Shown here piece by piece: positions 15,637-22,476 of a DNA stretch of 40,412 nucleotides (the stretch's first letter is position 1; every line of letters begins with the position of its first letter). A program made the position numbers and the translations under genes. Under the pieces are notes generated by a model, which was not told the DNA's origin, did no database searches, and saw nothing but the letters and a program-made list of their open reading frames with translations. The stretch lies in NCBI GenBank assembly GCA_035946955.1, contig DASYYE010000143.1, forward strand, positions 1-40,412, written 5' to 3'. The stretch comes from DASYYE01 sp035946955. GTDB taxonomy: Bacteria > Actinomycetota > Actinomycetes > Streptosporangiales > Streptosporangiaceae.

Positions 15637-17301
15637 TCAGACTCGCTTCCGGTCGAACTCGGCGCGCTGGCCGGTGCCGTACCGGCGCAGGGCGCCAGCG
15701 GGGCCAGCGGCGTTCGGGCGGTTGAAGATCCAGTTCTGCCAGGCGGCCAGCCGGCCGAAGATCTTCGTCTCCATGGTCTCGGGGCCGGGGAAGCGGTAGT
15801 TCGCCTCCATCCCGGACAGCGCGTCCGGGCTGAAGCTGGCCCGTTCCTCAACCGCGATGCGGACCTCTTCCTCCCAGTCCAGGTCGTCGGGGGCGAAGGT
15901 GACCAGGCCCAGCTGTGCCGCGTCGTCGGCCAGCAGGGCCTGCCCGGCCCGCTTGCGGACCGCCGCGAGCCCGTCGGGGTCGCCGAGGTAGCGGGTCTCC
16001 AGCCGGGTGAGGCCGTTGCCCATGGGCAGCGGCCCGAGGTTCATCGGCCCGACCGTGACCGTGGCCTCCGCATTTTCCAAAACCCCTGGCTCCCCGAACA
16101 CCCCGGACAACTGGAAGGAGCGGTCCGCCGCCAATGCGAGTTCCAGCAGCGAGCCCGCGAAGCAACTGCCGGGCTCAATCAGCGCGATGATCGAGCGGCT
16201 GGTGACGTCCAGCCGCTTGAGGGTGCGTTTCAGGTACAGCACGACCTCGGTGGCCAGCCAGTCGTCGGTGTGGTCGAGCAGCAGCTGGTCGTAGGCGAGC
16301 ACGGCAGCGGGGTCGCCATGGGTGCGCAGCACCCAGGTGCCGAGTTCCGGCTCATTGGTGCGCAGGTCCAGGACCAGGTCGTCCAGTTCCCGGGTCATCG
16401 CGAGCGGCCAGCAGGCGTCGCCCTGGTCGTGCAGGCCGGTGATGCTGGGCGGCGGTTTGGTGTCCGGGCCGTTGACGGTGACCTCGGCGACGCCGCGGGC
16501 GTGGTGGAGTACGGCGGTCACGTGCGGGTAGGAGATGGTTTCGCCCGTGCGGGACTTTGACAGCGGGCGCAGCGCGATCCCTGTCGCCTCGCCCGGGCCG
16601 TGAGACCGCCCGGCCAGTTCCCTGGCTCGCTTCCGGACGGTCTCGGCCCAGGCGGCACGCGGGACAGCCTCATCGACCAGCCGCCAGGCAACCGCTTTCG
16701 TGCCGCCAACTCCCTCCGGCTTGGTGGAGAAGTAGTCGGCCAGGTCGCGCCGCACGTGCCGCTTGTCAGTGACCCTGGTCAGCCCGCCGGTCCCCGGCAG
16801 CACCCCGAGCAGCGGCAACTCCGGCAGCGCCACCGCTGAGGAGCGGTCGTCGACCAGCATGATGTGCTCGCAGGCCAGGGCGAGCTCGTACCCGCCGCCT
16901 GATGCGGAGCCGTTCAGTGCGGCCAGGTAGACCTGGCCCGAATGGGCGCTCGCATCCTCCATGGCATTGCGGGTCTCGTTGGTGAACTTGCAGAAGTTGA
17001 CCTTCCAGGGGTGGGATGCGGCCGCCAGCATCCGGATGTTCGCGCCCGCGCAGAAGACCTTCTCCCGGGCGCTGGTCAGCACCACCGCCCGGACCTCCGG
17101 GTGCTCGAAACGCAGTCGCTGCACCGCGTCGTAGAGCTCGATGTCCACGCCGAGGTCATAGGAGTTCAGCTTCAGCTCATAGCCGGGGACGAGGCCCCCC
17201 TGCTCGTCCACGTCCATGGCCAGCGTGGCGACCGGCCCGTCGAAGTCCAGCCGCCAGTGCCGGTAGCTCGCGGGATGCACCTGGAAGTCCACTCTGGGCA
17301 C
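15637..17301 (-). CDS. boxC: Benzoyl-CoA-dihydrodiol lyase BoxC
   Basis: BoxC opens the 2,3-epoxide of benzoyl-CoA hydrolytically to 3,4-dehydroadipyl-CoA semialdehyde plus formate. The 554-residue length fits. The crotonase-like first half shows EKVFCAGANIRMLA, a CoA oxyanion-hole motif, and LNGSASGGGYELALACEHIMLVDD; the second half has IALIEPGSCFAGSLLELALAADRSF, the family's second crotonase-like core. It is first in the operon with boxB and the ligase. The start is GTG 17301. A plausible promoter with TTGACG and TAGAGC lies so close that the mRNA would be nearly leaderless, and a perfect inverted repeat covers its -35 box. Confidence 0.95.
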   Translation of the reverse strand: MPRVDFQVHPASYRHWRLDFDGPVATLAMDVDEQGGLVPGYELKLNSYDLGVDIELYDAVQRLRFEHPEVRAVVLTSAREKVFCAGANIRMLAAASHPWKVNFCKFTNETRNAMEDASAHSGQVYLAALNGSASGGGYELALACEHIMLVDDRSSAVALPELPLLGVLPGTGGLTRVTDKRHVRRDLADYFSTKPEGVGGTKAVAWRLVDEAVPRAAWAETVRKRARELAGRSHGPGEATGIALRPLSKSRTGETISYPHVTAVLHHARGVAEVTVNGPDTKPPPSITGLHDQGDACWPLAMTRELDDLVLDLRTNEPELGTWVLRTHGDPAAVLAYDQLLLDHTDDWLATEVVLYLKRTLKRLDVTSRSIIALIEPGSCFAGSLLELALAADRSFQLSGVFGEPGVLENAEATVTVGPMNLGPLPMGNGLTRLETRYLGDPDGLAAVRKRAGQALLADDAAQLGLVTFAPDDLDWEEEVRIAVEERASFSPDALSGMEANYRFPGPETMETKIFGRLAAWQNWIFNRPNAAGPAGALRRYGTGQRAEFDRKRV

Positions 17302-17309
17302 ACCCTCAT

Positions 17310-17348
17310 GCTCTACGTTTATCCGTCACTACGTCAATGACACGTAGT
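17310..17348 (-). promoter_or_regulatory. boxC promoter with overlapping palindromic operator
   Basis: ACTACGT (17328-17334) and ACGTAGT (17342-17348) are perfect inverted repeats with a 7-base spacer. Read on the minus strand, the spacer and second arm contain TTGACG, a good -35 box, followed after 16 bases by TAGAGC (17315-17310), eight bases before the boxC GTG. A repressor bound here would occlude RNA polymerase. The PaaX-family gene at 19124-19999 is the nearest candidate regulator. Confidence 0.6.
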
Positions 17349-17519
17349 ATTTTGCGGCTCGGCGCCTCGCAGGCCGTGTTGCGCAGGCTGCCAACCACCT
17401 CCGCGCGGCCCAGCTCTCCGAATCCAACTGAAGCCATCGCCACTTCATCCTCGAGTTCACACCAGACTCACGCCTGCGGCGAAGCCCTGTAGGTCTGACA
17501 GCGGTTCACAAGATTTTTT

Positions 17520-17531
17520 GACAACGTTGTC
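17520..17531. promoter_or_regulatory. Perfect 12-bp palindrome GACAACGTTGTC
   Basis: GACAACGTTGTC is fully self-complementary and overlaps a TTGACA hexamer (17518-17523) in an AT-rich patch between boxC and the divergent lectin gene. It may be an operator for the lectin gene, whose start is 146 bp further on. The rest of the 375-bp gap (17302-17676), apart from the boxC promoter, shows nothing recognisable. Confidence 0.4.
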
Positions 17532-17676
17532 TATATTTCTTGACCTTACGTTTACGTTGCATCACACTCACGTGAAATACACCCTTTGGATGGATCTGCG
17601 GCTCCCGTGTCCTGCGGCACCGCAGGACCGGCCTCGGACGGGGGCCGTCCGCCCACGAGCGAACACGGAGACCCCG

Positions 17677-19065
17677 ATGTTGGAAGTAAGAGGCCGACCT
17701 CATCGGCTGCGCCGACTGTGCCTGGCAGTGCTGAGCGGAACGACTCTGGCCGTGGCGACGGCATGGGGCACCGGTACCGCGATGGCCACGCAGGCGCCCG
17801 CTCACCCACAGCGCTCATGCGGTATCCCGATCACGGTCCACTGGCATGGCAGGACCTACCATCTCCACAACTACGGCAGGTTCGGGATCTACCCGGAGAA
17901 GGGCCACCGGGTGCCGGTGAACCAGCCGGCCGTCGCCCGCTGCAAAGCACCCACCGGTGCCAAGTCGTCAGGCCCCCTGAACTACAGGGGCGGACCGCTG
18001 GAGCTGAACCCGCGCGTCTACCTGGACTTCTTCGGCAGCCAGTGGAACAGCGACTCCAACGGCGTCGAGCAGTACATGCAGAGCTACTTCCAGGGAGTGG
18101 GCACCCAGCCGCAGGACAACTGGTCCACGATCATGACCCAGTACACCGACAGCAACGGCAACGCCCCCTCGTTCGGCGGCTCCGTGCTCGGCGGGGTCTG
18201 GGTGGACACCTCCCAGCAGTCCCCCAGCAACGCCTCCGATGCCCAACTCCAGGCGGAGGCGCAGGCCGCCGCGAACCACTTCGGTGTCTCCGGTCCTGAC
18301 GTGGATATCTTCGTGCTGAGCCCATCCGGTACCCACCCGGGGGGTTTCAACACGCCCGGCGGTGGCTTCTGCGCTTACCACGGTTTCAATGGCAACGTGG
18401 CCTACACGAACCAGCCGTACGTGCTGGACCTGGGCGGCAGCTGTGGCGCGAACTCGGTCCGGAACCAGCTCGACGGGTTCAGCATCACGGCCGGTCATGA
18501 GTATGCCGAGGCCGTCACCGACCCCGAGCCAGCCAGCGGTTACGTCGCTTCCGACGGCAGCGAGATCGGCGACCTCTGCGCGTGGCAGAACCTGTTCGCG
18601 CTCCAGTTGTCCACCGGTTCCTTCGCCACGCAGCCGCTGTGGAGCAACCAGGTCAACGGGTGTGCCCAGAGCGGCGGCAGCCGCAGCACCGGCCAGATCA
18701 CCGGCATCAACCGCCTGTGTGTGGATGTGCGCTCCTCCAACACGTCCAATGGCACGCCGATCCAGATCTGGACCTGCAACGGCACGGGCGCACAGTCCTG
18801 GACGGTGGCGTCGGACGACTCGCTCCAGGCACTCGGCAAGTGCATGGACGTGACCTTCGGCGGCACGAGCGACGGGACCAAGGTCCAGCTCTGGGACTGC
18901 AACCGGACCGGATCCCAGGTGTGGCGGCAGGGAGCCAACGGCTCGCTGGTGAACCCACAGTCGGGCAAGTGCCTCGACGATCCGGGCTCCAGCACCTCCC
19001 CGGGCACCCAGTTGCAGATCTGGGACTGTAACGGCACCAACGCTCAGGACTGGACGCTCCCCTGA
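17677..19065 (+). CDS. Secreted protein with HEYAE core domain and ricin-B lectin domain
   Basis: A signal peptide (basic start, hydrophobic LCLAVLSGTTLAVATAWG, cleavage near AMA-TQA) precedes a core domain of about residues 45-335. It contains VYLDFFGSQW, VDIFVLSPSGTHPGG and AGHEYAEAVTDP (His274, Glu275, Glu278), followed by GSEIGDLCAW. The HExxE-like segment and downstream acidic loop resemble a zinc-site helix, but I cannot place it in a named peptidase family. Residues 341-462 form a ricin-B (CBM13) beta-trefoil with three QxW motifs (AQSW, SQVW, AQDW), which would bind carbohydrate. GGAG six bases before the ATG at 17677 supports this start over 17518. It faces the PaaX gene across a strong hairpin. 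Confidence 0.85.
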   Translation: MLEVRGRPHRLRRLCLAVLSGTTLAVATAWGTGTAMATQAPAHPQRSCGIPITVHWHGRTYHLHNYGRFGIYPEKGHRVPVNQPAVARCKAPTGAKSSGPLNYRGGPLELNPRVYLDFFGSQWNSDSNGVEQYMQSYFQGVGTQPQDNWSTIMTQYTDSNGNAPSFGGSVLGGVWVDTSQQSPSNASDAQLQAEAQAAANHFGVSGPDVDIFVLSPSGTHPGGFNTPGGGFCAYHGFNGNVAYTNQPYVLDLGGSCGANSVRNQLDGFSITAGHEYAEAVTDPEPASGYVASDGSEIGDLCAWQNLFALQLSTGSFATQPLWSNQVNGCAQSGGSRSTGQITGINRLCVDVRSSNTSNGTPIQIWTCNGTGAQSWTVASDDSLQALGKCMDVTFGGTSDGTKVQLWDCNRTGSQVWRQGANGSLVNPQSGKCLDDPGSSTSPGTQLQIWDCNGTNAQDWTLP

Positions 19066-19085
19066 CCAGGCGCTGAGCTGATCGC

Positions 19086-19120
19086 CGCCGCGCGCCCGCG
19101 GTCACCCCGGGCGCGCGGCG
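19086..19120. terminator. Bidirectional terminator hairpin
   Basis: CGCCGCGCGCCCG and CGGGCGCGCGGCG form a perfect 13-bp GC stem with a 9-base loop, placed between the convergent lectin and PaaX-family genes. It lacks a T-tract but is the strongest hairpin between genes in this window. Confidence 0.75.
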
Positions 19121-19123
19121 CCC

Positions 19124-19999
19124 TCAGCCGAGGTCGTTGAGGCGCTTCCATTCCAGCAGGGCCTCAGCCGACCACCGCTGGTTGCGGTCCGCGAACAGTT
19201 TGGCCGCGGTCAGCCCGCTCCACCGGGCGGGCAGCAGCTCAGTTGGCAGCACCGGGTCGATGGACGGGAACCGCCGCCAAGCGTGCACCAGCTCGATCTG
19301 CCGCGCCAGCACATCGCGCGGCGAATCGCGGGGTGTGGGGTCGCGGAACTCCTCGATGAACCGCTCGTACTGTTCCTCCACTGCCGCGAGGTCCCACGCG
19401 GCGGCCACCATCACTCGCACGTCCGCCAGGCCCCGCCTGGTGGCCACGAACACGTGGGCGTCACCGGCCAGGCCAACCTCGCGCAGCACCTGAGCCGCCT
19501 CGGCCTCCCGGTCAGGGTGCGGGCTGAGCCACAGCCCCCCGCCCAGCGAACCAAAACCCGCCCAGCTGAGCCGGGTCCGCACCACGTGCCGGGCCCGCCG
19601 GTCGCTCTCCGGCACCCGCACCCACACCAGCAGCCAGCGGCCGTCCCAGCCGTCCGCGTGCCCGGTGAACGAGTAGATGCGCTCCGCACCCTCGCTGAGC
19701 AGCCGCTGGGCACTGCCGGTCAGCCGCCACCGGGTGCGCCGCCCGGACTTCTCCCCCGCGAGCCAGCCAGCGGCAGCGGTGCGCATCAGCGCCTGCCGGG
19801 TCGCCTTCTCCTCGATGCCCAGCCGGGCGAACACGGCCAGCACCGCCGACGTCCATGCCGTCCCGTCATCCGGGAGCACGCACACGCCGAGCAGGGTCAG
19901 CAGCAGCCCACGCACGCTCGGGGCGCCAGCCGCATGCCGACGTGACAGGACCGGTACCGACGCAGAGTCAGCGCCCGGCGGTTGGTCGCTGGCCGCCAT
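19124..19999 (-). CDS. PaaX-family transcriptional regulator
   Basis: The 291-residue protein has the PaaX layout: an N-terminal winged helix (SVRGLLLTLLGVCVLPDDGTAWTSAVL, then LGIEEKATRQALMRTAAAGWLAGEKSGRRTRWRLT) and the PaaX C-terminal region (WDGRWLLVWVRVPESDRRARHVVRTRLSWAGFGSLGGGLWLSPHP). Family members are GntR-like repressors that respond to aryl-CoA thioesters such as phenylacetyl-CoA. The box operon is 1.8 kb away, so benzoyl-CoA is a reasonable effector and the inverted repeat at 17328-17348 a reasonable target, by inference. The start is ATG 19999, with AGGAAGG five bases upstream; an in-frame ATG at 20023 lacks a site. Confidence 0.88.
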   Translation of the reverse strand: MAASDQPPGADSASVPVLSRRHAAGAPSVRGLLLTLLGVCVLPDDGTAWTSAVLAVFARLGIEEKATRQALMRTAAAGWLAGEKSGRRTRWRLTGSAQRLLSEGAERIYSFTGHADGWDGRWLLVWVRVPESDRRARHVVRTRLSWAGFGSLGGGLWLSPHPDREAEAAQVLREVGLAGDAHVFVATRRGLADVRVMVAAAWDLAAVEEQYERFIEEFRDPTPRDSPRDVLARQIELVHAWRRFPSIDPVLPTELLPARWSGLTAAKLFADRNQRWSAEALLEWKRLNDLG

Positions 20000-20094
20000 G
20001 ACTACCTTCCTGGGCCGCGTCACGGCAGGTCGCCGCCGCGCACCTGTTGCAGGCTACCGCCGGTCCTCGGGTGCGCGTCAGGCCGCATCGATCA

Positions 20095-20110
20095 CGTCCA
20101 CAGGTGGACG
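20095..20110. promoter_or_regulatory. Inverted repeat between paaX-like gene and DinB-fold gene
   Basis: CGTCCAC and GTGGACG are perfect inverted repeats two bases apart, 15 bp before the ATG of the DinB-fold gene and next to a CTATAC -10-like box. It could be an operator in this divergent promoter region, perhaps autoregulatory for the PaaX-type protein; its sequence differs from the boxC repeat. Confidence 0.4.
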
Positions 20111-20125
20111 CTATACCTGAGGGTT

Positions 20126-20875
20126 ATGACTGATCCGCAGCGCAGCCTTGCCATATTCAACGACCTCGAAGCCGAACAGGACACGCTTGCGGCGGTCCTG
20201 GCCAGGCTCAGCCCCGGCGACTGGTCCAGCCCATCCGCAGCCCAGGGCTGGAGCGTTGCGGATGTGGTGCTGCACCTCGCGCAGACCGAGGAACTGGTCG
20301 CAGACTCCGCAACCGATGCCGAGCGTCCTCCGCTGGCGCGGCTGGGGTCCGTGGACGAGATGGCGGCGCAGATGGTGGCCGCGCAGCGCGGCGCTTCGCC
20401 GGACATGGTGTTCCAGCGGTGGCAGCAGGCACGCCGCGCGGCCATGAGCACCCTGCGGGACTGCCCTGCCGGTACCCGGCTGCCCTGGGTGGCTGTGCCG
20501 CTGTCAGCGGCAACGCTCGCCACCACCCGGCTGGCCGAGCACTGGGCGCACGCACTGGACATCACCGAACCACTCGGCCTCCCCTATCCGGACACCGCCC
20601 GCCTGCGCCACGTCGCGTGGCTGGCCATGCGCACGCTGCCCTACGCGTTCGGACTGGATGGCCAGCAGCCGGGCACGGTCCGCTGTGAACTCGCCGCCCC
20701 TGGCGGGGATGTGTGGCGCTTCGGCCCAGATGACGCAGCCTCAGCCATCACAGGGCCAGCAAGCGCGTTCTGCCGGGTCGCTGCCCAGCGTCTCAAGCCA
20801 GCGGACTCCGGCCTGACCACCACAGGCCCAGACGGTCCCGCAGCACTGCAAGTCCTCCGCAGCTACGCGTTCTGA
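20126..20875 (+). CDS. Maleylpyruvate isomerase family (DinB-fold, mycothiol-type) protein
   Basis: The 249-residue protein starts with the four-helix DinB/MDMPI pattern: IFNDLEAEQDTLAAVLARLSPGDWSSPSAAQGWSVADVVLHLAQTEEL. GWSVADVVLHLA carries the metal-binding His of the family, and TRLAEHWAHALDITEPLG supplies the second His-rich segment. It resembles the TIGR03084-type branch. Characterised relatives include mycothiol-dependent maleylpyruvate isomerase, but most act on unknown substrates. GAGG just before ATG 20126 sets the start; the frame's opening at 19982 overlaps the divergent gene. Being beside a PaaX-family regulator, it may belong to aromatic catabolism, by inference. Confidence 0.82.
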   Translation: MTDPQRSLAIFNDLEAEQDTLAAVLARLSPGDWSSPSAAQGWSVADVVLHLAQTEELVADSATDAERPPLARLGSVDEMAAQMVAAQRGASPDMVFQRWQQARRAAMSTLRDCPAGTRLPWVAVPLSAATLATTRLAEHWAHALDITEPLGLPYPDTARLRHVAWLAMRTLPYAFGLDGQQPGTVRCELAAPGGDVWRFGPDDAASAITGPASAFCRVAAQRLKPADSGLTTTGPDGPAALQVLRSYAF

Positions 20876-20947
20876 CGCCGCTTCCAGAGGACAAGCCGCG
20901 GATGTCCGGCCGCTCGCTGCCGCGCCAAGGGGCCAAACTGGTCTTTC

Positions 20948-21133
20948 CATCATGATCGATGTACCAATGCGGAGAATCTTTTGTCCGCCAGCGCACATCG
21001 ATCACTGTGATGATCGTTGTGGCTCTTGGCGTGGGACGTTCTTTTGTCCGTGACGGTACATCGATCACGGTGAAGATCACTGTAGGACTTGGCACGGGAC
21101 GCTCTTTGTCCGTGGCGGTACATCGATCATGGC
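20948..21133. repeat. 63-bp-period repeats with inverted flanks
   Basis: Two full 63-bp units lie at 20978-21040 and 21041-21103, each beginning CTTTTGTCCG and containing a CATCGATCAC segment and a TTGGCRYGGGACG end. A third, partial unit starts at 21104. The left flank CATGATCGATGTACC (20952-20966) is inverted relative to GGTACATCGATCATG (21117-21131). Units carry small palindromes such as ATCACTGTGAT. A 63-bp period is 21 codons, and minus-strand frames show repeated IDVPSRTKERP-like peptides, but no start or gene context supports coding. The remaining parts of the 20876-21250 gap hold nothing recognisable. Confidence 0.8.
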
Positions 21134-21250
21134 CATGCTGTGCAACCGGGCAAGTCGCTGAGACGTGTGGGATGTGGATCGGCCTTCGCTATCCACCGGC
21201 CGGGTGTGCCGCGCGAGCAGGCAGCAGCGGAGACGTCCAGAGGAGCGGCT

Positions 21251-22450
21251 ATGAGAGCAAGGCACTGGCTCGCACCGGTCGTCGCGGCCGGGATCCTGAT
21301 GGTGAGCGCGTGCACGACTCAAGCAGCCCACTTGGTACCCGTTCACTCCGGGCCGGTCATCACCGCTGGCCCTGCATTGGTGGGCCACGGCGGCCAGGGC
21401 TGGACGATCCAGGGGACTGCGAACAGTCCCGGGAAGAACACGCAGACACAGCTGTATTCGGTGTCGTGCCCGACCACCAGGTTCTGCATGGCGGCCGGTG
21501 TCAGCGCCAAGAACAGCAATGGGCCGGCAGTCGTCGAACGGTGGGACCACGGCGCCTGGACGCTGGAGCGCCTCACGAGCCCTGGTAATGCCATCTCCAC
21601 GGGCCTCAACACCATGAGCGTGTCGTGCGCCAGCCCCAGCGACTGCATGGCGGTGGGACAGGGAGGGGACCTGTGGGAGGCGTACGCCTGGCACTGGGAC
21701 GGCTCCGGCTGGTCGTCTACAGGCATACAGGCACCGGGGGGGCTCATGGCAGTGTCCTGTCCCAGCCCGGGTGAGTGTGTCGTGGTCGGCGATAAAAATG
21801 CCAGCAGCGACACCATCGGCAACTGGTTCGCCGAACAGTGGAACGGCAGCGGATGGCAGATGCTGGCCACCAGCCCCGATAGCGCCAGCCTCGGCCTCAG
21901 CGCCCTGTCCTGCGTGTCGGCGAACGACTGCATGGCCGTGGGCGTGGCCGGTGACCTGGGTGGGAAGCCGCTGGCGGAACACTGGGACGGCCAGACATGG
22001 ACCCCGTCGAACCCGCCCATGCCGCACGGTCTCGACCAAGGCGATCTGACGGGGGTCTCCTGTAGCTCGACGGTGCACTGCGTCGCTGTGGGAAGCACCC
22101 AGGGCGAGGGCCCCTCGCCGGCATACGCGGTGGCATGGGATGGGACTTCCTGGCACCTGCTGCCGGGCATGCCCGATGCTGCGGACAGTTCCATCAGCCA
22201 GGTGTCGTGCCCGCAGGTCACCAGGTGTGTCGCCGTGGGGTATGTGCAAACCGCGGGCGGCAACATCGACAAGGTGGCCGCCGATACCTGGAATGGGACC
22301 GGCTGGACCGCAGCCTCCCTGTCCTACCCCGACATTGACTACACCGAGCTGGCGGGCGTGAGCTGTGTGGCCGCTACCTTCTGTGAAACAGCGGGTTTCT
22401 ACGGGCGGTCCAATGGCCCGCAACTGTCCCTGGTCGAGGGGCACCGGTGA
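21251..22450 (+). CDS. Lipoprotein with seven paired-Cys propeller-like repeats
   Basis: The first 25 residues are a lipoprotein signal: basic start, hydrophobic WLAPVVAAGILMVSAC with a VSAC lipobox whose Cys would be lipidated. The mature part has seven repeats of the form SCxxxxxCxAVG (for example VSCASPSDCMAVG, LSCVSANDCMAVG, VSCSSTVHCVAVG), each followed by a strand with W and G such as AYAWHWDGSGW or FAEQWNGSGW. These look like propeller blades closed by a disulfide. Such repeats are common in secreted actinobacterial proteins of unknown role. GAGGAGCGG precedes the ATG. The earlier in-frame ATG at 21089 lies in the tandem repeats and is not credible. Confidence 0.85.
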   Translation: MRARHWLAPVVAAGILMVSACTTQAAHLVPVHSGPVITAGPALVGHGGQGWTIQGTANSPGKNTQTQLYSVSCPTTRFCMAAGVSAKNSNGPAVVERWDHGAWTLERLTSPGNAISTGLNTMSVSCASPSDCMAVGQGGDLWEAYAWHWDGSGWSSTGIQAPGGLMAVSCPSPGECVVVGDKNASSDTIGNWFAEQWNGSGWQMLATSPDSASLGLSALSCVSANDCMAVGVAGDLGGKPLAEHWDGQTWTPSNPPMPHGLDQGDLTGVSCSSTVHCVAVGSTQGEGPSPAYAVAWDGTSWHLLPGMPDAADSSISQVSCPQVTRCVAVGYVQTAGGNIDKVAADTWNGTGWTAASLSYPDIDYTELAGVSCVAATFCETAGFYGRSNGPQLSLVEGHR

Positions 22451-22461
22451 ACCGGCGATGT

Positions 22462-22476
22462 ACTGACACCGTCAGT
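22462..22476. terminator. Short hairpin between convergent genes
   Basis: ACTGAC and GTCAGT pair perfectly around a 3-base loop, in the 21-bp gap between the lipoprotein and acyltransferase stops. It is small and without a T-tract. Confidence 0.35.

Noticed and set aside
14651..15799. 382-residue plus-strand open frame
   Set aside because: It is antisense to boxB, whose diiron ligands are all in place.
20978..21133. CRISPR array
   Set aside because: The 63-bp units are contiguous and similar along their whole length, with no unique spacers and no cas genes nearby.
21077..22444. 455-residue minus-strand open frame
   Set aside because: It is antisense to the lipoprotein gene, which has a signal peptide, ribosome site and regular repeats; the antisense product is His/Gly/Ala-rich low-complexity sequence.
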